A stretch of 64,000 bases of DNA from Fibrobacter sp. (GTDB lineage Bacteria; Fibrobacterota; Fibrobacteria; Fibrobacterales; Fibrobacteraceae), in assembly GCF_017551775.1 (NCBI RefSeq), contig NZ_JAFZKX010000075.1:1-64000 (forward strand). The letters are read 5' to 3'. The notes beneath the pieces are model-generated. The model was not told where the DNA came from, ran no database searches, and saw only the letters and a program-made list of their open reading frames with translations. Of this stretch, positions 1 to 7,349 are shown piece after piece (the first letter of the stretch is position 1; each line of letters begins with the position of its first letter). A program made the position numbers and the translations under genes.

Positions 1-1
1 A

Positions 2-97
2 AAATATATTGAATACTACAACAATGACCGGATAAAACTGCGCCTAAACGGAATGAGTCCTGTACAATACCGGACTCATAACGCTGTTTTATCCTAA
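2..97 (+). CDS. IS3-family transposase OrfB, C-terminal end (cut by window edge)
   Basis: The reading frame is open from base 2 to a TAA at 95-97 and encodes a C-terminal tail containing YYNNDRIKLRLNGMSPVQYR. This is the typical end of the DDE integrase (OrfB) of IS3-family elements of the IS150 group, which cut and join DNA through an rve catalytic core. Only the last 31 residues are in the window, so whether the element is intact cannot be seen. The inverted repeat that should close the element follows at 106-130, so this is the right end of the insertion sequence. Confidence 0.85.
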   Translation, partial: KYIEYYNNDRIKLRLNGMSPVQYRTHNAVLS

Positions 98-105
98 CTT
101 TAAAC

Positions 106-130
106 TGTCCAACTTTTTGGGGTCAGTTCA
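106..130 (+). mobile_element. right terminal inverted repeat of an IS3/IS150-type element
   Basis: TGTCCAACTTTTTGGGGTCAG, followed by TTCA, lies just behind the transposase stop. Read in reverse it gives TGAACTGACCCC followed by an A-rich stretch and GTTGGACA, which matches the tip sequences of IS150-group elements. The left end is outside the window, so a target-site duplication cannot be checked. Confidence 0.75.
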
Positions 131-170
131 CGCCTAGGGGGTTCTGCAAACCCCCGAATGTCATGCCAGA

Positions 171-530
171 TGTCATGCTGACGAAGGTCAGCATCGGATT
201 GTTCTTTCCGGAGCCTGTCACCCCGAACTTGTTTCGGCATCACTATTCCTTACCTTCATTCGTCATGCTGACGGAGGTCAGCATCGGATTGTTCTTTCCG
301 GAGCCTGTCACCCCGAACTTGTTTCGGCATCACCGTTCCTTACCTTCATTCGTCATGCTGACGGAGGTCAGCATCGGATTGTCTATACCAGAACCTGTCA
401 TGCCGAACTTGTTTCGGCATCACCGTTCCTTACCTTCATTCGTCATGCTGACGAAGGTCAGCATCGGATTGTCTATACCAGAACCTGTCATGCCGAACTT
501 GTTTCGGCATCACCATTCCTTACCAGAACC
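171..530. repeat. four tandem copies of a 90-bp palindrome-bearing repeat
   Basis: The same 90-bp unit occurs four times in a row, starting near 171, 261, 351 and 441. Each unit carries ATGCTGAC / GTCAGCAT with a 4-base loop. The last two units also carry ATGCCGAA CTTGT TTCGGCAT; the first two have a decayed form of this second hairpin. Copies 1-2 and 3-4 differ in blocks (GTTCTTTCCGG against GTCTATACCAG), which suggests a duplicated dimer. Because 90 is a multiple of three the repeat stays open in one frame, but the translated product is just the repeat and is not taken as a gene. Confidence 0.9.
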
Positions 531-821
531 GCTTTCTATAAGTATGTTTGCTTCGAGGGGCATTTCGCACGCAAACACGATCACTTCGTTTAAGTGTTTG
601 CTTAGCAAAACGCCCTCTCTCCGCAAAGAAACACGAGAGTGGCTTCGGAAAGGGAATGTTTATCGCGGGAACGTTCCGAAGCATGTACTGCGAAAACCTT
701 GTGATTGTTAATCACTGCGGCTTTCGCGAACCGCGGGTCTCGTATTAAACTGCAGGAAGATGTTTTTTTGTAATTGTCACCCTGGAGGGCAGTAAGCCCG
801 ATAGGGTCCACTAAGCATGCT
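531..821. other. non-coding stretch rich in hairpins
   Basis: No convincing gene is seen. The stretch holds several perfect inverted repeats: GCAAACAC at 571-578 with GTGTTTGC at 594-601, GCTTCGGAA at 642-650 with TTCCGAAGC at 674-682, and GTGATT at 701-706 with AATCAC at 710-715. At 776-808 there is another palindromic element of the GTCACCCT...AGGGTC type, placed just behind the end of the minus-strand FISUMP gene. It could be decayed repeats or a structured RNA; no known RNA family is recognised. Confidence 0.5.
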
Positions 822-1913
822 TTACTCGGCTTGTTCTTCAACCTTCGTACAACGGACGGAGAAACCTTTTGCTTTGATTTCTCTATGATTTTGCTGCGGT
901 GCAGAACTGTTTACGCTTATAAGAGCATGGTGTGCACGGATGTCTGGTTCTTCCGCATATTCCTCAGGGCGGAACCATGCTGTTTTATCCTTTAAACCAG
1001 AAAAAGTTCCATTGGTATTTCGTAATCCAGCACCAACTAGGGAGAATCCGCTGCTATTCGTTCCGCTAAAACCATGCATTGAACGCAAGCCCTTGACGCC
1101 ATCATCATATTTGTCCTCATACCCCATCACGACACAATAATCATCGTAGGTAAACAGCCTCCAGCCATCAGGGCAGATTCCTTGGTGATTTTCCTGAATA
1201 AGGTCGGCGCAGCTCTCGGTATTGCAGCGGCTCGGCAGCTGCATCATCTCGGCCCACTGGTAGAGGCCACCGAATTCGTCACACTTGGTAGTATCATTGT
1301 TGTAGCAGTAGCGTTCGATCTTGGAATCGTCGTTCTGGTCATTTTCGCCAGGCACCATCTCGCCGATATTCAAGTTTTCCGCCATCACGGTAACAGAATA
1401 TCCCTTATATTCCGAATAAATCGTTATGTAATAATAGCTACGGCCATTACGCGGATCCGTAAATGTCTTATAACGATTTTCACCAATACGCCAATCTTCC
1501 GCTAAAGCATCGGAGTGATCAAACGGCACGTATTCGCTGCTGCTCAACGGCGCCGATGAGGATGACTTGGCACTGCTACTGGACACATTTGTCGAGCTTG
1601 AACTCGACTTCGGAGTGACGCTCGAAGAGGACTTCGCGGAACTGCTAGACGCGACGCTCGAGGAAGACTTCGCGCTGCTAGATGTCATGCCGGCCGATGT
1701 GCCGGCATCGCCGTTTTTACTACTGCTGGACACGCTTGTCTCGTCTTCGCTTGACTGCGGTGTGACGTCTTCGATACTGCTGGACGACTCGTCATCGCGC
1801 GGGGCAAAACTGATGTCGTCATCCCCGCATGCCGCCAAGAAAAAAGCCAAAACAAACGCCAGGGAGATCCTTCGACTCCACTTCGTTGCGCTCAGGATGA
1901 CACTCTCATTCAT
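822..1913 (-). CDS. FISUMP-domain lipoprotein
   Basis: A 363-residue predicted lipoprotein. Residues 1-29 form a lipoprotein signal ending in FFLAAC, with Cys29 as the acylated residue. Residues about 38-130 are an Asp/Ser-rich linker with repeated SSSS blocks. The rest is a FISUMP domain (TIGR02145), recognisable from MAENLN, YCYNNDTTKC, GGLYQWAEMM, GICPDGWRL and the closing GFSVRC. FISUMP proteins are a large surface family of unknown activity in Fibrobacter; the domain carries several paired cysteines. Two palindromic repeats lie inside the coding sequence, one making the basic n-region of the signal (VILSATKWSRRI), the other part of the linker (GDAGTSAGMTSS). No operon partner is seen. 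Confidence 0.9.
   Translation of the reverse strand: MNESVILSATKWSRRISLAFVLAFFLAACGDDDISFAPRDDESSSSIEDVTPQSSEDETSVSSSSKNGDAGTSAGMTSSSAKSSSSVASSSSAKSSSSVTPKSSSSSTNVSSSSAKSSSSAPLSSSEYVPFDHSDALAEDWRIGENRYKTFTDPRNGRSYYYITIYSEYKGYSVTVMAENLNIGEMVPGENDQNDDSKIERYCYNNDTTKCDEFGGLYQWAEMMQLPSRCNTESCADLIQENHQGICPDGWRLFTYDDYCVVMGYEDKYDDGVKGLRSMHGFSGTNSSGFSLVGAGLRNTNGTFSGLKDKTAWFRPEEYAEEPDIRAHHALISVNSSAPQQNHREIKAKGFSVRCTKVEEQAE
1684..1709. repeat. palindromic element inside the FISUMP lipoprotein linker
   Basis: GTCATGCCGGC and GCCGGCATC form 8-bp perfect arms (ATGCCGGC/GCCGGCAT) around a 6-base loop. It lies in frame in the Ser-rich linker and encodes GDAGTSAGMT on the minus strand. The same architecture occurs inside another lipoprotein gene at 47710-47735. 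Confidence 0.8.
1866..1901. repeat. palindromic element encoding the start of a signal peptide
   Basis: The segment begins GATCCTTCGACTCC and ends GCGCTCAGGATGAC, a form of the common bacterial GTCATCCTGAG...CGAAGGATC intergenic repeat. Here it is read as residues 5-16 (VILSATKWSRRI) of the FISUMP lipoprotein, supplying the positively charged n-region. Confidence 0.75.
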
Positions 1914-1992
1914 GTTCTTGCTTCTTCCTTACCTATTTCCATAAATATAATCGATATAAACCGGCATTGGTTCTGACGAAAATCGGTTGGGG

Positions 1993-2021
1993 TTGCTTTT
2001 TCTTGGGCGTTTGTGTATATT
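1993..2021 (+). promoter_or_regulatory. promoter of the toxin-antitoxin pair
   Basis: TTGCTT (1993-1998), a 17-base spacer and TATATT (2016-2021) lie upstream of the antitoxin gene. The same hexamers and spacing occur before the pilin gene. A GGAG ribosome-binding site precedes the ATG at 2040. Confidence 0.6.
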
Positions 2022-2039
2022 TGTTGGTGGAGATAGATT

Positions 2040-2276
2040 ATGTCCTACGATGTTCTGGAAAAAGAGCTTCGGCTGTTGCCGGAATCCTACCTTGAAGATG
2101 TAGCCAAGTACATCCAGTTTTTGCTTTACCAGCATGAACAGGAACGTATGGCTCCTCTTGCGGAATCTGACGAGGAGTTCCAGGCCAAAATGAGAATGGG
2201 ACTGGACGATGTAAGGGAAGGCCGTTACACCCCATTGGAAAAAGCTTTTGCAGATATCAAGCACAGTCTTGTGTAA
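2040..2276 (+). CDS. antitoxin of a RelB/RelE-type pair
   Basis: A 78-residue acidic protein. Its N-terminus (LEKELRLLPESYLEDVAKYIQFLLY) resembles the DUF2281/addiction-module antitoxin family, in which a short helical segment is followed by an extended tail (here EFQAKMRMGLDDVREGRYTPLEKAF) that wraps the toxin. The stop codon overlaps the next ATG (TAATG), so the two genes are translationally coupled, as is usual for toxin-antitoxin pairs. Such antitoxins neutralise the toxin and usually repress their own promoter; no clear operator was identified. Confidence 0.75.
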   Translation: MSYDVLEKELRLLPESYLEDVAKYIQFLLYQHEQERMAPLAESDEEFQAKMRMGLDDVREGRYTPLEKAFADIKHSLV

Positions 2277-2596
2277 TGGAATACAAGGTTTTTGTAACTG
2301 AACGTGCAAAGTCCGACCTCGCTGAAGTGTATTCTTACATTTCAACAGAATTGCAATCGATAGCGACGGCTAACAATGTAATCGACTCGTTGCAGCGTGC
2401 GATGAAAGACTTGTCCATTATGCCTAACAGATATCATCGCTATATGGAAGAACCATGGCTTTCTGAGGGCGTGCGTTATTTTTCCGTTCGGAATTTCTCT
2501 GTATTTTATACTGTGGACGATGATGAACAAAGCGTTTTTGTTGTTCATGTAATTTACAGCAAAAGGGATTTTCCTCAGATTCTTCCGAAAATATGA
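2276..2596 (+). CDS. RelE/ParE-family toxin
   Basis: A 106-residue protein with the family layout: N-terminal VFVTERAKSDLAEVYSYI helix, central MKDLSIMPNRYHRY segment, then VRYFSVRNFSVFYTVDD and VVHVIYSKRDF strands. In the family these proteins either cleave mRNA on the ribosome (RelE) or poison gyrase (ParE); sequence alone does not decide which. It starts on the last base of the antitoxin stop codon. Confidence 0.8.
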   Translation: MEYKVFVTERAKSDLAEVYSYISTELQSIATANNVIDSLQRAMKDLSIMPNRYHRYMEEPWLSEGVRYFSVRNFSVFYTVDDDEQSVFVVHVIYSKRDFPQILPKI

Positions 2597-2634
2597 GAGG
2601 GCCTCTCTAATAAAACTTTTGGAAGTCTATACCT

Positions 2635-2823
2635 ATGAATGGAATTAGAAAACCCGCTGTCATTTTGGCGGATTCTATGGAAGAGTATATGGCTCCGCCG
2701 AATCCGTACAAACCTTCTCCAAAAGGGGAATTAAACCTTTTGGAACTTGGTCGTTATGCCAGACGGGTTGGAAAAACTGTTGATATGCTGACTGCCGAAG
2801 AGATTCTGCAGTTCAAGTTGTAA
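2635..2823 (+). CDS. small protein of unknown function
   Basis: A 62-residue protein starting 38 bases behind the toxin gene. It contains PPNPYKPSPKGELNLLELGRYARRVGKTVDMLTAEEILQF, a proline-rich stretch followed by a helix. No family is recognised. Its position behind a toxin-antitoxin pair and its size would fit an accessory or second antitoxin, but nothing in the sequence proves this. It ends on the base before the stop of the convergent GH13 gene. Confidence 0.5.
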   Translation: MNGIRKPAVILADSMEEYMAPPNPYKPSPKGELNLLELGRYARRVGKTVDMLTAEEILQFKL

Positions 2824-4083
2824 TCATCTGATTTCAAAAGTCGGCTGGCTGCCGGTGAGCGTGACGGCGAGTGTCATCTTTTTGCGGCCGAGGGTGCGGA
2901 TAACCGAGAAGGTGTCGCCTTCGCGGGCGATTTCCATTTTGCCGTCGCGAAGGACGGGATTGCTGCTCCGCATGGCGGTGAGTTCTTTCACCAGCGCGTA
3001 GACGGGTTCCTGCTGCATTTCGGGCAGTTTTTCCCAAGGGACGCTCCGGCGGTTGTCGGGGTCTTTGCCGCCAAGCATTCCGAGTTCCTCCCCGTAGTAA
3101 ATGCAGGGGGCGCCGGGCATGAAGAACATCAGGGTGAGCGCGAACTTGATGCGTTCCCAGCCCGCGCAGGGCTGCGACTTGAGTCGCGTGGTGTCGTGGC
3201 TCCCGAGCAGGTTCATGGGGATGTCGCCACGACCCACAGGGAACGCTTCTTGCAGGCGGTTGCAGAACTCTTCCGTAGAAATCGGGTTCTCGTCGAAGAG
3301 GTACTTCATGACTGCCTTGCGGAAAAGGTAGTTCATCACGCCGTCGTACTGGTCGCCTTGCAGCCAGCGTTCGGGCGCATCCCAGATTTCGCCCACGATG
3401 TAGGCTTCCGGGTTGATTGCCTTCACTCGGCGGCGGAATTCCTGCCAGAACGAATCGTCGTTGATTTCGTTCGGCACGTCGAGGCGCCAGCCGTCAATGC
3501 CGCGCTTTGTCCAGTATTCGGCGACGGAGAAAAGGTACTCGCGCACTTCCGCACAATCGGTATTGAATTTCGGGAGCGCGGGAAAATTCCACCAGCATTC
3601 GTAATTGGGCTTGCCGGAGTAGGCGTTCAGCGGCCATCCCTTCACGTGGAACCAGTCCACGTACGGCGAATTCGGGCCCAGTTCCATGAGGCTGTTGAAC
3701 TGGAAGAATCCGCGGGAGCAATGGTTGAAAACGCCGTCCAGTATGATGCGCAACTTGAGCTTGTGCGCCTTTTTCACCAGGCGGTCGAAATCTTCGAGCG
3801 TGCCGAGCACCGGGTCGATTTCGAAGTAGTCCACCGTATGGTAGCGGTGGTTGGAATTGCTCTTGAAAATCGGGCAAAGGTAAATCGCGTTTGCCCCGAG
3901 ATTCTTGATGTATTCTAGTTTGTCTTCAATGCCGGCGAGGTTTCCGCCGAACATGTTCTCGCGCGTGGGTTTGGAGCCCCAAGGCACGAACTTGCCGACT
4001 GCATGGTACCGCTCCGATCGGCAGAACCGGTCGGGGAATATCTGGTAGAAGATGGCGTCTTTGACCCAGGCAGGAGCGAACAT
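2824..4083 (-). CDS. GH13 alpha-amylase-family glycosidase (cytoplasmic)
   Basis: A 419-residue enzyme without signal peptide. It starts directly in the TIM barrel (AIFYQIFPDRF) and shows the GH13 conserved regions: DGVFNH (115-121), GWRLDVPNE with nucleophile Asp202, IVGEIW with acid/base Glu232, and GSHDTTR with Asp297. The VFNHCS and GWRLDVPNE forms are those of neopullulanase/cyclomaltodextrinase-like members, but the N-terminal domain of those enzymes is missing, so this is a compact version that probably cleaves short maltodextrins in the cytoplasm. The malQ-type gene lies directly upstream on the same strand, so both may be co-transcribed across a 96-base gap that contains a heptamer-type repeat. 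Confidence 0.9.
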   Translation of the reverse strand: MFAPAWVKDAIFYQIFPDRFCRSERYHAVGKFVPWGSKPTRENMFGGNLAGIEDKLEYIKNLGANAIYLCPIFKSNSNHRYHTVDYFEIDPVLGTLEDFDRLVKKAHKLKLRIILDGVFNHCSRGFFQFNSLMELGPNSPYVDWFHVKGWPLNAYSGKPNYECWWNFPALPKFNTDCAEVREYLFSVAEYWTKRGIDGWRLDVPNEINDDSFWQEFRRRVKAINPEAYIVGEIWDAPERWLQGDQYDGVMNYLFRKAVMKYLFDENPISTEEFCNRLQEAFPVGRGDIPMNLLGSHDTTRLKSQPCAGWERIKFALTLMFFMPGAPCIYYGEELGMLGGKDPDNRRSVPWEKLPEMQQEPVYALVKELTAMRSSNPVLRDGKMEIAREGDTFSVIRTLGRKKMTLAVTLTGSQPTFEIR

Positions 4084-4087
4084 GTTA

Positions 4088-4165
4088 GTAGTTATTAGTT
4101 AATGGTTACTGGTTGCTAGAATTTCTAGTGTCAAGAAACTTCTAGACGCCTATAACACTAGTAAC
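4088..4165. repeat. degenerate heptamer-type repeat between malQ and the GH13 gene
   Basis: Read on the minus strand, the part at 4088-4122 runs through CAACCAGTAACC and TAACTAATAACTAC. It resembles the segments at 6503-6541 and 50897-50937, which are made of short units such as CGACCAG and TAACTAA. The adjoining bases to 4165 keep a weaker form (CTAGTAACTC). Confidence 0.5.
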
Positions 4166-4179
4166 TCAGAACTCGGAAC

Positions 4180-6153
4180 TTAAATCTTCCACATGGGGCG
4201 GCGCCTGCGGGTGTCGACCAGCTTGCGGATTTCGGAATTCAGCGCGGTGAAGGTCTCGAGGTCATCGACGGTCAGCGGGAGTCTGTAAGTCCAGTTGTTG
4301 CCGCCCACGGTTCCCGGGATGTTCACGCGTTCTTCTTCGGCGGGTATTTCGGAAAGCGTCGAGGAGAGCGCGAAGTAGTCCTGCACCGGCAAGATGCAGA
4401 ACATGCTGTTCGACGAGAACACGTGCGTGAGGATGTTGCGGACCACCGGCGGGGTGAGCTTTTCGGGCGCCTTGCCGGTCATCTGCGCGTGCGACCAGTA
4501 CAGGTCACGGTCGAAGTCCTTCTCTTCCCAGAGCCCGCGGAGGCTCGAGGTGTCGTGGCAGCTCGTGGTGCACACGGAGAGGCGCGGGTATTCCGCCATT
4601 TCGTAGTAGGGCGAATACGGCGCGTTCCAGTTGCGGGCCCAGCGTTCGATGCGCAGCGAAAGGATGTTGAGCTTCTTCAGTACGACCGGCACGCAGTTCG
4701 GGACAGCACCGAGGTCTTCGGCGCACACCAACATGTCGGTTTCCTTCGCGAGTATGGTAAGCAGCTTGGTGGCGTTCTCTTCCCACAGGCCTTCCTGCGC
4801 GGCTTCGTTCGCGTGGATGATGTCCTTCAGCTTGTCCTGCTCGTATTGCGGGAGCGTGCCGAGCACGGGCTGGTTGTACCAGTACCAGAACGGGTAGAAG
4901 GTATTCTCGTCGCCCGCCGGGATAAAGATGCGGTTCCAGTAGACCTTGAGGAGGGCGTCCTTCACGTTCTGCGGCTCGTCGAGCGAAGTGATGGCGCGCT
5001 CGTTGTAGAATTCCGGCTTGAACACGAATCGGGTGGCCTCGTTCGGGAGGCTCTCGAAGTAGACAGAGACGAGGTTCTCGGTCTCTTCGCCGAGGAATGC
5101 GCGGAGCTGGTCCACGGAGTAGTTCGGGCGGCGCAGGTATTCGAGCGTCTCGCGGCTGAAGCCTGCGTTGTGGAGCAGTTCCCAGGTAAGCGGGATGCAC
5201 GGGTTGAAGCGCCCGAGGATTCCCGTGACTTCGCGCTGCGGGATAGACCAGATGCGGAAGAAACCGAGCACGTGGTCTATGCGGTAGGCGTGGTAGAACT
5301 TGCTCGCCTGCGCGAGGCGGTCTTTCCACCAGCGGAAACCGTCTTTCTCGATGACGTCCCAGCGGTAGGTGGGGAATCCCCAGTTCTGCCCGCTGTAGCT
5401 GAACATGTCAGGAGGTGCGCCCGCGCGGTCGTCGAGCGAGAAGTAATTGCGGTTGGCCCAGACGTCGGCGCTGTCCTCGTTGATGAGGATGGGAATGTCT
5501 CCCTTGATGTGGACTCCGAGCTTGGTGGCTTCGCCCACGGCGGCCGAGAACTGCAGCTCGGCTACGAACTGCATCCATGCCTGGTACAGGACTTCCTTGC
5601 GGTACTTGGTCCAAAGCTTGTCGAGGTCTTCTTCGGTGGGCTCGCGGTATTTCTTCCAGTCTTTCCAACTGGATTCTCCGTTCTGGGCCTTGAGCGTGCT
5701 GTATACGCAGTAAGCCTTCGCCCAGGTGTTGCTGTCGATCCATTTCGCGAGGCTCTTGTCCTTCTTGATTTGGTCGTAGCGGTTGTCGAAGATGCGGCGC
5801 AGTATCGTGCGCTTCCACGTGGAAATCTTGTAATAGTCAATTTTTGTCTGGTGGTCGAATTCCGATTTCGCTTCCTCGATTTCGGATTCGAACTCGCCGG
5901 AACCTTGCACCGCCTGGATGTTGATGAAAACCGGGTTCAGTGCGAAGGCGCTCCGCGCGCTGTAGGGGCTGGCCTCGGCGCCCGTGTCGTTCACCGGCAA
6001 GAGCTGGATGATGTCGAAGTCGCACATCCTGCACCATTTGGCAAACGGGATGAGGTCGAGGTATTCGCCGATGCCGATGCCGGCTCTGCTGCGGAGACTG
6101 AAGAGGGGGACGGCTACGCCGCTCTGGAAAGAAGAAATATCACCGTAACGCAT
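4180..6153 (-). CDS. malQ: 4-alpha-glucanotransferase (GH77, amylomaltase)
   Basis: A 657-residue cytoplasmic enzyme that moves maltosyl and longer alpha-1,4-glucan segments between acceptors, releasing glucose from maltodextrins. The N-terminus (GVAVPLFSLRSRAGIGIGEYLDLIPFAKWC...QLLPVND) is the GH77 signature. Catalytic residues are visible: YRIDH with nucleophile Asp293, CAEDLG with acid/base Glu479, and TSCHDTSSLRG with Asp534. The length suits longer bacterial GH77 enzymes. With the adjacent GH13 enzyme it would serve glycogen or cellodextrin/maltodextrin turnover. A second long open frame exists on the other strand but is a shadow of this GC-rich gene. Confidence 0.93.
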   Translation of the reverse strand: MRYGDISSFQSGVAVPLFSLRSRAGIGIGEYLDLIPFAKWCRMCDFDIIQLLPVNDTGAEASPYSARSAFALNPVFINIQAVQGSGEFESEIEEAKSEFDHQTKIDYYKISTWKRTILRRIFDNRYDQIKKDKSLAKWIDSNTWAKAYCVYSTLKAQNGESSWKDWKKYREPTEEDLDKLWTKYRKEVLYQAWMQFVAELQFSAAVGEATKLGVHIKGDIPILINEDSADVWANRNYFSLDDRAGAPPDMFSYSGQNWGFPTYRWDVIEKDGFRWWKDRLAQASKFYHAYRIDHVLGFFRIWSIPQREVTGILGRFNPCIPLTWELLHNAGFSRETLEYLRRPNYSVDQLRAFLGEETENLVSVYFESLPNEATRFVFKPEFYNERAITSLDEPQNVKDALLKVYWNRIFIPAGDENTFYPFWYWYNQPVLGTLPQYEQDKLKDIIHANEAAQEGLWEENATKLLTILAKETDMLVCAEDLGAVPNCVPVVLKKLNILSLRIERWARNWNAPYSPYYEMAEYPRLSVCTTSCHDTSSLRGLWEEKDFDRDLYWSHAQMTGKAPEKLTPPVVRNILTHVFSSNSMFCILPVQDYFALSSTLSEIPAEEERVNIPGTVGGNNWTYRLPLTVDDLETFTALNSEIRKLVDTRRRRPMWKI

Positions 6154-6251
6154 GCCTTTAAATATAGTAAAGAGGGACGAAAACGTGATTTGGGGTGCCG
6201 TGGAGGGCTCTTTTCCTCGGGTTGTGCGCCGGAATAATTATATTCAACAGC

Positions 6252-6416
6252 ATGAGTTGGGAATGCCGGTATTTGAGAGAAACATTCTGCGACAAGCGGA
6301 AACAGGAATGCAATCCGGGGGAACCGGGGTGCGTTTTGCGCGGGAAGGTGAGCTTCCCGTTAAAAGATGCGCCCGCGCCGCGTGCCAAAAAGCCCTCCGG
6401 CCCCAGCGAAAAATGA
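6252..6416 (+). CDS. small Cys-rich conserved protein
   Basis: A 54-residue protein beginning MSWECRYLRETFCDKRKQEC and continuing NPGEPGCVLRGKVSFPL. The spacing of four cysteines (positions 5, 13, 20 and 27) followed by a GKxxFP motif looks like a small metal-binding or redox protein; I recall similar short proteins in other Gram-negative bacteria but cannot name a family. The chosen ATG lies 7 bases behind a TATATT box, the same arrangement as at 51925, which supports this start and suggests a leaderless message. The tail is Pro/Ala/Lys-rich. Confidence 0.55.
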   Translation: MSWECRYLRETFCDKRKQECNPGEPGCVLRGKVSFPLKDAPAPRAKKPSGPSEK

Positions 6417-6469
6417 CGGCCCGAAATGGGAAGCCCCAGGCGGAACAGCCCGTAACGCCATATAAAAAA

Positions 6470-6493
6470 GGTATCAAGAAACATCTTGATACC
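6470..6493 (-). terminator. intrinsic terminator behind the AlkD-like gene
   Basis: GGTATCAAG and CTTGATACC form a perfect 9-bp stem. On the minus strand the stem is followed by six T residues, so it terminates the minus-strand gene ending at 6540. Confidence 0.75.
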
Positions 6494-6502
6494 TGTAATT
6501 CT

Positions 6503-6541
6503 ATTAACTAATAACCAGTGACCAGCGACTAGCGACCAGTT
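6503..6541. repeat. heptamer-type repeat
   Basis: TTAACTAATAACCAG is followed by CGACTAG and CGACCAG units. It abuts the stop codon of the minus-strand AlkD-like gene, as a very similar segment (50897-50937) abuts the stop of the thioredoxin/TPR gene. Confidence 0.6.
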
Positions 6542-7202
6542 AAATAAGTCGCAGGATTTCTTGCGTGGTCTGTTCGGCGAAGCTGTTGTCTTGCACGAAG
6601 CGGCGCACTTCGGTCGGGTTGATGCGTGCGTATTCGGAGAGCGCGCGCCCGATACCGTTCCTAATATAATAGTCGTCTTCCTTGGCGCAAGTGAGGCAGA
6701 ACTGGCGCAGGAGCGGCCAGTCGGTGCGGTCCTTGTACTGGATCTGGAAGATGATGGCGCTACGGCGGACCCAGATGTTCGGGTCGCGAATCCATGCGGT
6801 GATTTTGCTGCGCAGCGCGGGAAGCCTGAGGGCGAGGTCGCCCAGGATGCAGGCGGCGAGCGTGTCGACCGTATCTCTCCAAGCGCGGGTCTTGATAAGT
6901 TTTTTCAGAAAGTTAAGGTGCTGACCGCCGAGAAGATCCTTGTGGCGGAAGAGGTAATCGCATGCCGCGTACTGGATTTCGCGGTAAGGCTGCGACCACA
7001 TGTCTTCGACCCTGGCTACGAGTTCAGCGTCATCTTTGGGCGGGTTCCTGTCGAATATCGGGTAAGTGACTTCGCGCCGCGGGACCAGCCTGATGCCGAG
7101 GAAATCGAATTGTTCCCTCGTCTTCTTGGACATCTCGTGTGCTTCTTCTTCGTTCGCGATAGCACGTAGTGCAAGTAGTATTTCTTGAGTGAACCTTAAC
7201 AT
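6540..7202 (-). CDS. DNA alkylation repair protein, AlkD-like HEAT-repeat family
   Basis: A 220-residue all-helical protein. It shows the PF08713 pattern: FLGIRLVPRR near residues 34-43, a YREIQYAACDYL helix, WRDTVDTLAACILG, NIWVRRSAIIFQI and DYYIRNGIGRALSEYA. AlkD family members are DNA glycosylases that remove N3- and N7-alkylated purines while wrapped around the duplex. The frame is open further upstream but that extension is encoded by an AT-rich, Lys/Phe-heavy run typical of intergenic DNA; the start at 7202 gives the usual family length. Family assignment is firm, the exact glycosylase activity is inferred. Confidence 0.82.
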   Translation of the reverse strand: MLRFTQEILLALRAIANEEEAHEMSKKTREQFDFLGIRLVPRREVTYPIFDRNPPKDDAELVARVEDMWSQPYREIQYAACDYLFRHKDLLGGQHLNFLKKLIKTRAWRDTVDTLAACILGDLALRLPALRSKITAWIRDPNIWVRRSAIIFQIQYKDRTDWPLLRQFCLTCAKEDDYYIRNGIGRALSEYARINPTEVRRFVQDNSFAEQTTQEILRLI

Positions 7203-7349
7203 GACCCCACAAAAATAGTCCCAAAAGATTTTTTTTTCTAGGTCTTGACAAAACTTTTTTTCAAAATTTTTTATTTTTTCAAAGCTTTTTTGCAAAAAAA
7301 TGACAAAAAATACTCTTGACAACGATTTTTTCTGAGATTTTAAGGCTTT

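Noticed and set aside
171..530. CRISPR array
   Set aside because: The copies are directly adjacent 90-bp units without unique spacers.
163..711. 182-residue frame through the tandem repeat
   Set aside because: It only translates the 90-bp repeat, which is a multiple of three; no promoter or ribosome-binding site supports it.
4423..6237. 604-residue open frame on the plus strand
   Set aside because: Shadow of the malQ gene, which has all catalytic residues.
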